A DNA stretch of 42,434 bases from Caldilineales bacterium (GTDB taxonomy: Bacteria; Chloroflexota; Anaerolineae; J102). Below, in pieces: positions 11,151 through 19,791 of the stretch (position 1 is the first letter of the stretch; the number at the start of each line of letters is the position of its first letter). Below the pieces are notes generated by a model, which was not told where the DNA came from, ran no database searches, and saw only the letters and a list, made by a program, of their open reading frames with translations. A program made the translations under genes and the position numbers. The stretch is taken from the NCBI GenBank assembly GCA_019695115.1, contig JAIBAP010000052.1, positions 1 to 42,434 of the forward strand, in the 5' to 3' direction.

Positions 11151-11246
11151 GGACCCGCTGGGTTTCGGAAACCCTTTGGCTCTGTTATCCCGCCATTCAT
11201 CTTTCGCGTTGGCCGCCGCAAATCCTTCATCCTCCACCCATTTTTC

Positions 11247-11288
11247 TGACCTGGATCATAGTATTGATGAGAGCGGATGGAGTATAAT
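11247..11288 (+). promoter_or_regulatory. FNR/CRP-type box and -10 before 22-haem lipoprotein
   Basis: TGACCTGGATCATAG starts at 11247 and matches TGATCTAGATCATAG at 8719 in all but two bases. A perfect TATAAT lies at 11283-11288, 24 bases after the 12-bp core. If the promoter is used, transcription begins near 11295, which excludes the upstream in-frame ATG at 11277 and supports the start at 11331. Confidence 0.65.
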
Positions 11289-11330
11289 GCTCCCGCAGCC
11301 CCACCACCGCCGCCGTCATCGTCGCCCACC

Positions 11331-13082
11331 ATGCCCTGTAACCACCACCGGCGAGAACGACTCCTCGCCTTTCTGATCACCCTTTCGGTCGCCCTCGTGC
11401 TGGCCGGCTGCCGGCGTTCGACCACACCCACCCCCACGCCGCCACCCACGCCCACCCCCTTCATCGCCCCCACGCCGCCGCCGAGCGCCGCCGATGTGGG
11501 GCTGGGGCCGGCGCCGGTCACCAGCCTGGCGGTGGTGCATCAGCCGTTTGGCGAGGGCGCCTGCGGGGCTTGCCACGATCTGAATGGGGCCGACCCAGAG
11601 AAACTGTGGGGCGGGACAACGGAAGTGTGCCGCGAGTGCCACTGGCAGGAAGTGCCTGATCCCGCCGCGCCCATCGCCTTCGAGCACAAGCCGTTTAGCC
11701 AGGGCGACTGCCTGGATTGCCACCTCCCCCACGCGGGGGCCAACCCCAAGCTGTTGGTCAAGCCAGCCGCACAGCTGTGCAACGATTGTCATGCCGACGA
11801 TGTCCGGCCCGAAGACCAGCCGCACCCCAGCATCGCCCAGGGTGAGTGCAACCTCTGCCATCTCTCGCACGGCTCCGAGTACCCGGCCATCCTGCGCCAA
11901 CCGCAATCGCAATTGTGCGGCGCTTGCCACAAGGATCAAGTCGACCCGGCCAAAACCTTCGCCGCCCACGCCGAGGCCAAAAATCTGCAGTGCAGCGACT
12001 GCCACCAGCCCCACAACCCGACCTCCGCGCCGGCCCAGGTGACGCAAGAACTATGCGCGACCTGCCACGATGACCTGCCGGCGGCGAGCAGTTTCAAATT
12101 CCCCCACACGCCCTACGCCCAGGGCCGCTGCGCCGACTGTCATCCCGGCTTCCACCAAAACCCCGATGCCCCCCTCCTGGCCGCCACCCAGGCCGAGTTC
12201 TGCAACAAATGCCACGAAGACCACGGCCAGGTGGTGGATCAATCTCATCCCCAGGTGGCCGCGGGCGAGTGCCGCCTGTGCCACGACGGCCACGGCTCTG
12301 ACTTCCCGGCCCATCTGGTCAAGGCCGAGGACGAGATCTGCCGCACCTGCCACAAAGAGCAGTTCGACCCCAAGACAACCTTCGTCGCCCACCGGCCCGA
12401 CAAACTCCCGGCCTGTTCGAGCTGCCACAACCCCCACGAACCCAAGACAGAGGGCGTCCCGGTGGCCATCGCCTGCTCGACCTGTCACAAGGACATCCTC
12501 CAGCAAGGCAGCACCCACACACCGGTGAAAGAGGGACAGTGCAAAGAATGCCATAGCGAATTCCACGGCCACACCAGCGCGCAACTGGCGGCCGTCGCCA
12601 AACAGTGCACCGATTGTCACCAGCCGGAGACCGGCCCCGTCTCGCACCCGCCCTATCAGGAAGGCGAGTGCACCGCCTGCCATGCGACGCACAGCAGCAA
12701 CCACGCCGCCCTGCTCAACCAGGCGCCTACCCAGCTCTGCGGCTCCTGCCACCGCCAACAGACGGCCAGCTTCGGCGGCAGCGCCCATGCCACCCGCCTG
12801 AACGCCCAATGTGCGGCCTGCCATCAGGCCCACAACGGCAATCTGGACAATCTGCTGCAAGCCCGCACCAACACCTTGTGCGAAGGCTGCCACAAAGACT
12901 TGCCGCATGGTTTCCACCCGGTCAGCGGCGGCACGGATCCGATCAACGGCGGCTCGCTCAGCTGCGTCAGCTGTCACAACCCGCACGGCAGCCAGTACCC
13001 GGCCGACCTGCGCGCCGGCGGCGACGCCCTCTGTCTGCAATGCCACAACTTCCAGGCGCCAGGAACGACAGCGCGGCAATGA
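11331..13082 (+). CDS. 22-haem cytochrome c lipoprotein (paired CXXCH repeats)
   Basis: The 583-residue protein carries a lipoprotein signal: a basic N-terminus, a hydrophobic core (residues about 11-25), and lipobox LAGC with Cys27. A Thr/Pro linker (about 30-50) follows. The rest is 22 CXXCH motifs, from CGACH to CLQCH, mostly arranged as doubled-CXXCH units in which a C..CH, a His a few residues later and a second LC..CH recur every 45-60 residues. In a monoderm cell it would be anchored to the outer face of the membrane, or to a membrane leaflet in a diderm cell, and could pass electrons to the next gene product. The start at 11331 fits the signal peptide and the predicted transcript. No strong ribosome-binding site is visible. 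It is followed after 73 bases by the larger cytochrome, probably in one operon. Confidence 0.92.
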   Translation: MPCNHHRRERLLAFLITLSVALVLAGCRRSTTPTPTPPPTPTPFIAPTPPPSAADVGLGPAPVTSLAVVHQPFGEGACGACHDLNGADPEKLWGGTTEVCRECHWQEVPDPAAPIAFEHKPFSQGDCLDCHLPHAGANPKLLVKPAAQLCNDCHADDVRPEDQPHPSIAQGECNLCHLSHGSEYPAILRQPQSQLCGACHKDQVDPAKTFAAHAEAKNLQCSDCHQPHNPTSAPAQVTQELCATCHDDLPAASSFKFPHTPYAQGRCADCHPGFHQNPDAPLLAATQAEFCNKCHEDHGQVVDQSHPQVAAGECRLCHDGHGSDFPAHLVKAEDEICRTCHKEQFDPKTTFVAHRPDKLPACSSCHNPHEPKTEGVPVAIACSTCHKDILQQGSTHTPVKEGQCKECHSEFHGHTSAQLAAVAKQCTDCHQPETGPVSHPPYQEGECTACHATHSSNHAALLNQAPTQLCGSCHRQQTASFGGSAHATRLNAQCAACHQAHNGNLDNLLQARTNTLCEGCHKDLPHGFHPVSGGTDPINGGSLSCVSCHNPHGSQYPADLRAGGDALCLQCHNFQAPGTTARQ

Positions 13083-13155
13083 GGCGAAATGACACAAATA
13101 GGAAGAAACACAGTTTTCAGCCTGTGAATAACCAATATCCAATAACAGATTCGCC

Positions 13156-16100
13156 ATGAAACGGCTCGCCCTCATCCTCAGCATCCTCGTCTTGCTGTTC
13201 ATCGCCCTCAGCCTCGGCAGCGGCAACGCTGGCTTTGGCCCGCGCGCGGTCGATGCAGGGCAGGGCGCGCCTTTCAACCCACATGGCCGCTACAGCGCCG
13301 CGACCAATAGCTGCACCACCTGCCATGTCCCCCACCAGCGGACATCCGACCCTGAGACGCCCTGTTATGGCTGCCACCCCAACCAGTTGACGCACGAACA
13401 GAACGATTGCGCCACCTGCCACGACCCGCACGCCCGCACCACCAACGCCGCCCTGGTGCAGACCAGCATCGGCGGCAAACCGCTCAGCTTCGACGGCAAG
13501 AACTTCGACGCCACGGCCAACTCCATCTGCCGCACCTGCCACACCACCACCAACTACCACAGCCCGGCGGCCCGCGCAACGCACTACGAAAACCAGCCCT
13601 GCACCAACTGCCATCCCCACAGCGCCGGCTTCGCCCCTGACCCCACCAACTGCGGCGCCTGCCACGGCGACCCGCCCGACAGCGGCGCCCACGCCCGCCA
13701 TCGCCAGACCGACATCGGCCTCAACAGCTGCGAATCCTGCCACCCGCGCGTCCGCAACTGGCGCGACCCCGGCCATTACAACGGCCGTGTCGATTTCAAA
13801 GACAAGGCCGTGCTCAGCAACACCGGCGTCTGCAACGACTGCCACGGCAACAGCAGCGGCATCGCCGAAGCCAAAGCCAACTGGCCATCGGGCCGGGCCA
13901 TCGCCGACTGCACCGGCTGCCACAACAGCGCCGACCCCGGCAAACTGAATGGCAAGGCCGCTCCGGCGGTGGATGCCTATTGGGCCAGCAACGGCCACGG
14001 CCAGGGCCACGAACAGGACCAGGATCTGGACTGCCAGGCCTGCCACAACCCCGCTGCGCCCCACTTCGGCGCCGGGTTCGACCCCCGCCTGTGGGCCGAA
14101 CCCGCCCAACTCTGCGCCCGCTGCCACAACGACCCCACCCGCGCCGGCGCCGATGTCAGCGCCCACGGCAATGAGGATTTCCAGCAGGCCACGCAGCCGA
14201 ACTTCGGCGAAACCTGCGCCACCTGCCATGACCCACACGGCAGCGCCAATCTCGCCGCCATCCGGGGCGCAATCAAGGGCAGCACGGTCGTCTTCCTGGC
14301 CCGCACCGGCGCCAACAGCTTCGACTCGGCCGACGACAACAACAGCCGCGAGCTTTGCGCCACCTGCCACCGCACCACGCGGCACAATCGCACCCCTAGC
14401 AACCGGCCGCAAACCCCGCACTACGAGGGCCAGGACTGCACCCAGTGTCACAAACACGAGACCGACGGCGACCCGACCACGGCCGATGCCTTCATGCCGC
14501 AGGGCGGGTGCATGGTCTGCCACAAGGACCCGACCGACAACGGCGACAACCTGCCGCCTGGGGGCCGGCCGGCGGTGGCGGCCGATTTTGCCGGCCGCAG
14601 CCATCACATCCAGGGCGAACTGACCGATGCCCGCTGCCTAGTCTGCCACGACCAGACGACCCACGGCGATGGCAGCATCGACCTCCGTCACCCCGACGGC
14701 GGGGCCAACTTGCGCTTCGTCCACGCCAAAGATGCTGACCTCACGCCCTTCTGCCAGGGCTGCCATGATGCCAACGGCAGCACCGTTGCCATCGCGCCCG
14801 GCGGCTCGGCGGCGGACCCGTTCCGAGATAGCAGCAACCTCCTGGCCCTGCCGCCCGTCGGCGACCACAGCAATCATGACTTCCACGCCCCCCAAGAAGG
14901 GCTTTTCCGCCAGGGCTGCAACGATTGCCACGCCGGGCACGGCAGCAACAACCTGGCCATCGTCTTGACCAACATCGGCGGCAACAGCATCACCTTCACA
15001 TCCCGCACCGGCGCCAACAGCTTCGACGACCCCGCCAAAGACGACCGCAACGATCTCTGCGTCACCTGTCACCTCGGCCGGGCCAGCCTCCACGCTGGGG
15101 GCGACCACCGGGCCGCGGGCGACCTGGATCTGCGGGGAACCGACTGCACCACCTGCCATCTCCACGACGCCGACAACACCATCGCCACCCGCGACGGCTT
15201 CATGCCCTCGTGCGGCGCCTGCCACGGCCAGCCGCCGCCGCCCGCGGGCAACGGCTACGCCCTGAACGAAAGCCTGACCCCGCACCAGATCCACGCCGGC
15301 CAGTCGGCCGGACAGTATGGCCAGCCGTGCAGCACCTGCCACGACCGCCTGAACCCGGCCTACAGCGGCCATGTCACCCAGCCGGCCAGTTTTCAGGATG
15401 TCTTCTTCGGCAGCCCCAACGCCGCCGGCAGCTACAATCGCCTCAGCCGCACCTGCGCCACCGTCGGCTGCCACAGCAACGGCAACCCCAGCGGCGGGCA
15501 ACTGGTCTACACCAGCCCGGTGTGGGGCGAGAACAGCCGCCTGAGTTGCAGCGGCTGCCACGGCGATCAGATTTCGCTGACCACCGGCAGCCACGGCAAA
15601 CACCTGCTGTCGTTCTATCGCGACCGCGGGGCCGATGCCATCGGCTGTTACGAATGCCACGGCCCCACAGCCAAAGACGATGACAACAACGCCATCGGCA
15701 GCACCCAAACGCATGTCAACTTCCAGAAAGATGTCAGGCTGGATGTGACCGACCTCTGGGGCCGGCCCGACGGCAGCACCTTCAACCCGGCCAATCGCAC
15801 CTGCGCCAACAGCCTCTGTCACTCGGACGGCGCCGCCAGCCGCGAGCAGCCGGGGACGCCCGTCTTCACCACCCCGCGCTGGGGGGATGCGGCCAGCGGC
15901 GCCTGTGGAACCTGCCACGGCATCACCCCGCAGACTGTGACCAGCGGCGCCCATGCCCGTCATTTCGATAGCTCCAATCAAGGCCCCGGCATCACCTCCT
16001 GCGCCGTCTGTCATTCGTCCTATGGCGACGACAACCATGCCAACGGCAAGGTCAACTTTGCCGACGGCGCCACCCTGTCGCAAACCACAGTCTGCAACGA

Positions 16101-16929
16101 GTGCCACAGCCCCGGCGGGGCGGTGAACGGCGTGGCCGAAGCGCGCAGCAAGTGGGCCAACAGCCAGCCGCTGAGCTGCGAAGGCTGCCACGACGAGCAG
16201 GCGTCGGTGGTCAAAGGTGTGACCGCCCCCAACATCGCCGGCAACGGCGCCACCTACGGTTCCGGCGTCACCGGCCACGGCAAGTCGGGCGTGACCTGCG
16301 AGCTTTGCCATCTCAAGCAGGCCGACAGCATCCATTTCGATGGTGTGGCCCGCACCTACACCGCCGCCGCCGACAACCTGCAAGCGGCCCTCTGGCTGAA
16401 TTTCGGCGGGCTGAACCTGCCGATCACGAGCGATGAACCCTATGCCAGGGCCAACTACGGCGTCTGCATGGCCTGCCATCCCGAAGCCAACCTGGTGGGG
16501 CTGGGGCCGGGCTACAGCAACGCCCTCTTCAGCCACAGCAACCCACCCCCGGCCGGCTACCCGCTGCAGACGCCCGCCACCGTCACCGCTTTCCGCAACG
16601 AGCGGGCCGAGGGCTTCAACTTCGGCAACGTGCCCGCCAACATCCATTGGGACCACCTGGACCTGAACCAGGTGAACTGGGATAGCGACGGCGATGGGAC
16701 GATGGACTCCAAACCCTCCTGCGCCGCCTGCCACGACCCGCACGGCGTCCGCTCCTTTGCCGATGGCGTGGCCTACCCCGCCATGACCAGCGCCGACATG
16801 GGCATCATCCACGGCCAGGACGCCATCGGCGCCTATGGCGAAGTGACCAAGACCAGCTACAACCAGCGCTGCCGCAGTTGCCATCCCAGCGCCGGGATTC
16901 GATATTACCGGCCCGAGCCGGTGCGCTGA
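13156..16929 (+). CDS. Giant multihaem cytochrome c, 32 CXXCH plus 2 CX4CH
   Basis: This exported protein of 1257 residues has a signal peptide (about 1-26). I count 32 CXXCH sites along the whole chain, plus two CX4CH sites: CATVGCH at residue 767 and CANSLCH at 883. Each CX4CH is followed about 35-40 residues later by a CXXCH (CSGCH, CGTCH), the layout of the Geobacter-type C4xCH...CXXCH domain. NDCHAGHGSNN and ATCHDPHGSAN-type repeats, with a following TRTGANSF element, recur in the middle. The size, the haem density and the absence of any catalytic domain suggest a long-range electron conduit rather than a small-substrate enzyme. It could be surface-exposed, but no anchor is seen. It probably shares a transcript with the 22-haem lipoprotein. 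Confidence 0.93.
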   Translation: MKRLALILSILVLLFIALSLGSGNAGFGPRAVDAGQGAPFNPHGRYSAATNSCTTCHVPHQRTSDPETPCYGCHPNQLTHEQNDCATCHDPHARTTNAALVQTSIGGKPLSFDGKNFDATANSICRTCHTTTNYHSPAARATHYENQPCTNCHPHSAGFAPDPTNCGACHGDPPDSGAHARHRQTDIGLNSCESCHPRVRNWRDPGHYNGRVDFKDKAVLSNTGVCNDCHGNSSGIAEAKANWPSGRAIADCTGCHNSADPGKLNGKAAPAVDAYWASNGHGQGHEQDQDLDCQACHNPAAPHFGAGFDPRLWAEPAQLCARCHNDPTRAGADVSAHGNEDFQQATQPNFGETCATCHDPHGSANLAAIRGAIKGSTVVFLARTGANSFDSADDNNSRELCATCHRTTRHNRTPSNRPQTPHYEGQDCTQCHKHETDGDPTTADAFMPQGGCMVCHKDPTDNGDNLPPGGRPAVAADFAGRSHHIQGELTDARCLVCHDQTTHGDGSIDLRHPDGGANLRFVHAKDADLTPFCQGCHDANGSTVAIAPGGSAADPFRDSSNLLALPPVGDHSNHDFHAPQEGLFRQGCNDCHAGHGSNNLAIVLTNIGGNSITFTSRTGANSFDDPAKDDRNDLCVTCHLGRASLHAGGDHRAAGDLDLRGTDCTTCHLHDADNTIATRDGFMPSCGACHGQPPPPAGNGYALNESLTPHQIHAGQSAGQYGQPCSTCHDRLNPAYSGHVTQPASFQDVFFGSPNAAGSYNRLSRTCATVGCHSNGNPSGGQLVYTSPVWGENSRLSCSGCHGDQISLTTGSHGKHLLSFYRDRGADAIGCYECHGPTAKDDDNNAIGSTQTHVNFQKDVRLDVTDLWGRPDGSTFNPANRTCANSLCHSDGAASREQPGTPVFTTPRWGDAASGACGTCHGITPQTVTSGAHARHFDSSNQGPGITSCAVCHSSYGDDNHANGKVNFADGATLSQTTVCNECHSPGGAVNGVAEARSKWANSQPLSCEGCHDEQASVVKGVTAPNIAGNGATYGSGVTGHGKSGVTCELCHLKQADSIHFDGVARTYTAAADNLQAALWLNFGGLNLPITSDEPYARANYGVCMACHPEANLVGLGPGYSNALFSHSNPPPAGYPLQTPATVTAFRNERAEGFNFGNVPANIHWDHLDLNQVNWDSDGDGTMDSKPSCAACHDPHGVRSFADGVAYPAMTSADMGIIHGQDAIGAYGEVTKTSYNQRCRSCHPSAGIRYYRPEPVR

Positions 16930-16945
16930 CAATCCGGGATTTCAG

Positions 16946-16975
16946 GGCGCAGGGGGGCTGCGATCCCCCTGCGCC
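16946..16975 (+). terminator. GC-rich hairpin after cytochrome operon
   Basis: GGCGCAGGGGG (16946-16956) pairs perfectly with CCCCCTGCGCC (16965-16975). No T-run follows; the next 80 bases are G-rich. It may be a terminator or an RNA-stabilising end. Confidence 0.6.
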
Positions 16976-17072
16976 GGCGCTGCTTGGGCAGGGAGCGGCG
17001 TTCGGCCAGGCAAGCGGGGTGGGGGGGCTGAGGGGGGCAGGGGGGGGCAAGAGCGATGGGGACAGGAGCAAC

Positions 17073-17106
17073 TTGCGGTATGTCTACGATATACTTATGA
17101 TATATC
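17073..17106 (+). promoter_or_regulatory. Promoter with overlapping palindrome before GntR gene
   Basis: TTGCGG (17073-17078) and TATGAT (17096-17101) are separated by 17 bases. GATATACTTATGATATATC (17088-17106) is an inverted repeat with perfect 6-bp arms overlapping the -10. This is consistent with autorepression by the GntR-family protein encoded next. Confidence 0.45.
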
Positions 17107-17158
17107 ACATTTGCGCGCGCGCCGCGCCTGGAGACAGAAAGACCAGCGACCAACAACC

Positions 17159-18025
17159 ATGAACACGTCCGCGCAGCCACAAACCACATCCCCTGTCAGA
17201 GCCGGAGACCCCACCCCCCAGCCCCAACCCGGCCCCCTCAGCCAACTCCCATCCGCCCAGCCTCCCGATCCGCCCACACCCACCGCCCCCCGGCCCCAAC
17301 CCGGCCCCCTCAGCCAACACCCATCCGCCCATCCTCCCGATCCGCCCACACCCACCGCCCCCCGGCCCCAACCCGGCTCCCTCAGCCAGCAAGCCTACGA
17401 AGCCATCAAGGGCCAGATCGTCTCGCTGCGCCTACCGCCGGGCGCCGTCATCGACGAAAACCGCCTGCAAGGCGAGCTAGACCTGGGGCGCACCCCCATC
17501 CGCGAGGCCCTGCAACGGCTGACCCAGGAAAAGCTGGTGGCGGTCATCCCCCGGCGAGGCACCTTCGTCACCGGCATCGAGCTGAAAGACCTCAAGCTGC
17601 TGTTCGAGGCGCGGCTACCGATGGAGATCTTGGCCGCCCGACTGTCCGCGCAGCGAGGCAACGACGAGCACTGGCGGCAGATGGAGGCGGCGCTGAACCG
17701 CCTGCCGGCAAACGGCGCCCCTCACACCAACGAAGACCTGATCGCCATCGACGCCGCCTGCCATGAGATCATCTATGAGGCCGCCGGCAACCCCTTTTTG
17801 CGCGACACGCTCGTGACGCTCTATGCGCTCAGCCTGCGCCTCTGGTATTATTCCCTCTCCCACATGGGCGACGTCAGCAACGCCATCCTGGAGCACCGGG
17901 CCATCCTCGACGCCCTGCGCCAGCGCCAGAGCGACCGCGCCGCCCAGATCATGGAACAACACATCCGGGCCTTCCAGACCGAAATCCAGACCGCCATGGT
18001 CGGCGGCCCCGCCTCAGCAGGTTAG
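17159..18025 (+). CDS. GntR family (FadR/FCD) regulator with proline-rich N-terminal repeats
   Basis: The protein has 288 residues. The winged helix begins near residue 73 (SLSQQAYEAIKGQIVSLRL, then RTPIREALQRLTQEKL and RRGTFVTGI), and the FCD ligand-binding domain occupies the C-terminal part (FEARLPMEILAARL, ACHEIIYEAAGNPF, EHRAILDAL, IMEQHIRAFQ). The N-terminal 70 residues are not part of the family fold. They are Pro/Thr/Gln-rich and arise from a 72-bp tandem repeat. The last repeat ends exactly where the HTH starts (PLSQ/SLSQ), so the first codons of the domain appear to have been copied outward. No ATG occurs between 17161 and the HTH, so 17159 is kept as start, although an internal GTG or TTG is possible. 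Given the MttB-family gene next, it may control methylamine-type catabolism. Confidence 0.88.
   Translation: MNTSAQPQTTSPVRAGDPTPQPQPGPLSQLPSAQPPDPPTPTAPRPQPGPLSQHPSAHPPDPPTPTAPRPQPGSLSQQAYEAIKGQIVSLRLPPGAVIDENRLQGELDLGRTPIREALQRLTQEKLVAVIPRRGTFVTGIELKDLKLLFEARLPMEILAARLSAQRGNDEHWRQMEAALNRLPANGAPHTNEDLIAIDAACHEIIYEAAGNPFLRDTLVTLYALSLRLWYYSLSHMGDVSNAILEHRAILDALRQRQSDRAAQIMEQHIRAFQTEIQTAMVGGPASAG
17221..17388. repeat. 72-bp in-frame tandem repeat in gntR
   Basis: Copies start with GCCCCAACCCGGC at 17221, 17293 and 17365 (two full, one partial of 24 bp). Each full unit encodes 24 residues of the pattern PQPGPLSQ...PSA.PPDPPTPTAPR. Confidence 0.95.
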
Positions 18026-18030
18026 GTTAT

Positions 18031-18190
18031 GGACACGGATCGAATCCTTATAAATCCGTGTTCATCCGTCAAATCCGTGTCCGAATAAGAAAGACAACGA
18101 CGAGATACCTTCTTTTTGGGACACGGATGAACACAGATGAACACGGATCAGATTCTTATAAATCCGTGTTCATCCGTCAAATCCGTGTCC
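18031..18190. repeat. Two copies of a GGACACGGAT...ATCCGTGTCC palindromic repeat
   Basis: Copy one is at 18031-18082 and copy two at 18118-18190. Both end with CTTATAAATCCGTGTTCATCCGTC and AAATCCGTGTCC. Copy two has a longer left arm (GGACACGGATGAACACAGATG...) and folds into a more complete hairpin. They fill the space between the gntR and mttB-like genes. Confidence 0.9.
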
Positions 18191-18220
18191 CCAAACAACT
18201 ATTCATAGCAAAGGTGTAGG

Positions 18221-19732
18221 ATGGAACGCAGCCGAGTGGCCGAGCGCCGCGAACGACGACGAGAACAACGAGACCAGGCTACCCTGGCCAAAATGGTGCA
18301 GCCCCTCCACCGCCTGCCGGTCTACGAGCTGGTGGGGCCGGAGGGCGTCGAACTCATCCATCAGAAGTCGATGGAGATCCTGTCCGAGATCGGCATCGCC
18401 TTTCTCGATGACGAGGCGGTGGGCATCCTACAAGCGCACGGGGTGGAGGTGCGCGACCAGGTCGCCTACTTCGACCCCGCCCAGGTGCTGGAGATGGCGG
18501 CCAAAGCGCCCGCCCAGTTCACCCAGCTCGCACGCAATCCCCAGAACAACGTCGTCCTCGGCGGCGAGCACCTCTGCTTTGCCCCGGTCTATGGCCCGCC
18601 CTATGTGCTCGATCTCGATCAGGGTCGCCGCCCTGCCCGGCTGGTCGACTTCGAGAACTTCGTCAAGCTGGCCTATCTCAGCCCCTGGATTCACCATTCT
18701 GGCGGCACGGTGGTGGAGCCGACCGACCTGCCTGTGTCCACCCGGCATCTGGACATGGTCTTCAGCCACATCAAATACTCGGACAAAGCCTTCATGGGGT
18801 CGGTGACATCGGCAGAGAACGCCGCCGACAGCGTGGCCATGGCCGAAATCGTGTTCGGGGCCGAGCAGATCCGCCAGCAATCGGCGCTGCTCTCGCTGAT
18901 CAATGTCAGCAGCCCCCGCCGGCTGGATGACCGCATGTTGGGGGCGCTCAAGGTCTATGCACGGGCCAGGCAGGCCGTGATCATCACGCCCTTCATCCTC
19001 TCCGGGGCCATGAGCCCGGTCTCGGTGGCGGGAACGCTGGCGCAACTCAACGCCGAGGCGCTGGCGGGCATCGTCTTCAGCCAGATGGTCGAGCCAGCGA
19101 CGCCGGTGGTCTACGGCTCGTTCCAGACCAATGTCGATCTGCAAAGCGGCTCACCGGTGTTCGGCTCGCCCGAAAGCCAGATTGCCCTCTACACCAGCGC
19201 CCAACTGGCTCGCCGCTACCATCTGCCCTTCCGCAGCGGCGGCATGTTCACCAGCTCCAAACTGCCCGATGCCCAGGCCGGCTACGAATCGATCATGGTC
19301 ATGCTGCCCACCTTGCTGGCGCGCGTCAACTTCGTCCTCCACGCCGCCGGCTGGCTGGAGGGTGGGCTGACGGCCGGTTACGAGAAGTTCGTGCTCGATT
19401 GCGAGTTCCTGGGCATGTTGCACAAGTTCTTGCAGGGCCTCGATCTCTCGGACGATGCCTTCGCGCTCGACGCCATCCGCGAAGTGGCGCCCGGCGGCCA
19501 CCACCTGGGCACCGAGCACACCCGCCGCCACTTCCGCACCGCCTTCTATCGCGCCGAACTGATGGACTATGGCACGGCCGAACAATGGAACGCTTTGGGA
19601 GCCAAGGACGCTTATCAGCGCGCGAATGAAAAGGTCAAGCAGCTGCTGGCCTCGTACCAGCCGCCAGAGTTAGAGGCCGCGATCGAGGAGGCGCTGCGCG
19701 ATTTCATGGCGCGGCGGAAAAGTCAAGCCTAA
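18221..19732 (+). CDS. MttB family (trimethylamine/quaternary amine) corrinoid methyltransferase
   Basis: The protein has 503 residues, close to the usual length of the MttB superfamily. It begins with a charged arginine-rich segment and continues with family-typical stretches (VGPEGVELIHQKSMEILSEI, GGEHLCFAPVYGPPYVLD, HHSGGTVVEPTDLP, AFMGSVTSAENAAD, MLGALKVYARARQAVIITPF, FRSGGMFTSSKLPD). The reading frame has no internal TAG, so it is a non-pyrrolysine member. Such members demethylate glycine betaine, carnitine and related quaternary amines, passing the methyl group to a corrinoid protein. A matching corrinoid protein is at 22622 and an amine-oxidising flavoprotein at 26023. The substrate cannot be read from sequence. 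The start at 18221 follows AAGGTGTAGG. Confidence 0.9.
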   Translation: MERSRVAERRERRREQRDQATLAKMVQPLHRLPVYELVGPEGVELIHQKSMEILSEIGIAFLDDEAVGILQAHGVEVRDQVAYFDPAQVLEMAAKAPAQFTQLARNPQNNVVLGGEHLCFAPVYGPPYVLDLDQGRRPARLVDFENFVKLAYLSPWIHHSGGTVVEPTDLPVSTRHLDMVFSHIKYSDKAFMGSVTSAENAADSVAMAEIVFGAEQIRQQSALLSLINVSSPRRLDDRMLGALKVYARARQAVIITPFILSGAMSPVSVAGTLAQLNAEALAGIVFSQMVEPATPVVYGSFQTNVDLQSGSPVFGSPESQIALYTSAQLARRYHLPFRSGGMFTSSKLPDAQAGYESIMVMLPTLLARVNFVLHAAGWLEGGLTAGYEKFVLDCEFLGMLHKFLQGLDLSDDAFALDAIREVAPGGHHLGTEHTRRHFRTAFYRAELMDYGTAEQWNALGAKDAYQRANEKVKQLLASYQPPELEAAIEEALRDFMARRKSQA

Positions 19733-19770
19733 TTGACAAAATACACATACTTCGACTAAAATATACACAT
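19733..19770 (+). promoter_or_regulatory. Promoter and repeat operator of vapBC
   Basis: TTGACA (19733-19738) and TAAAAT (19757-19762) are 18 bases apart. ATACACAT is repeated at 19741-19748 and 19763-19770, flanking the -10, as expected for an antitoxin operator. CGACT/AGTCG (19753-19757, 19776-19780) adds a short inverted repeat. Confidence 0.6.
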
Positions 19771-19791
19771 TCTTGAGTCGGAGAGTTTACC

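Noticed and set aside
11277-11330. Upstream ATG of the 22-haem cytochrome
   Set aside because: It lies before the predicted -10 TATAAT, and the added residues spoil the lipoprotein signal; ATG 11331 fits better.
18221-19732. Possible pyrrolysine-containing trimethylamine methyltransferase
   Set aside because: The frame is continuous with no in-frame TAG, so it is a non-pyrrolysine family member.
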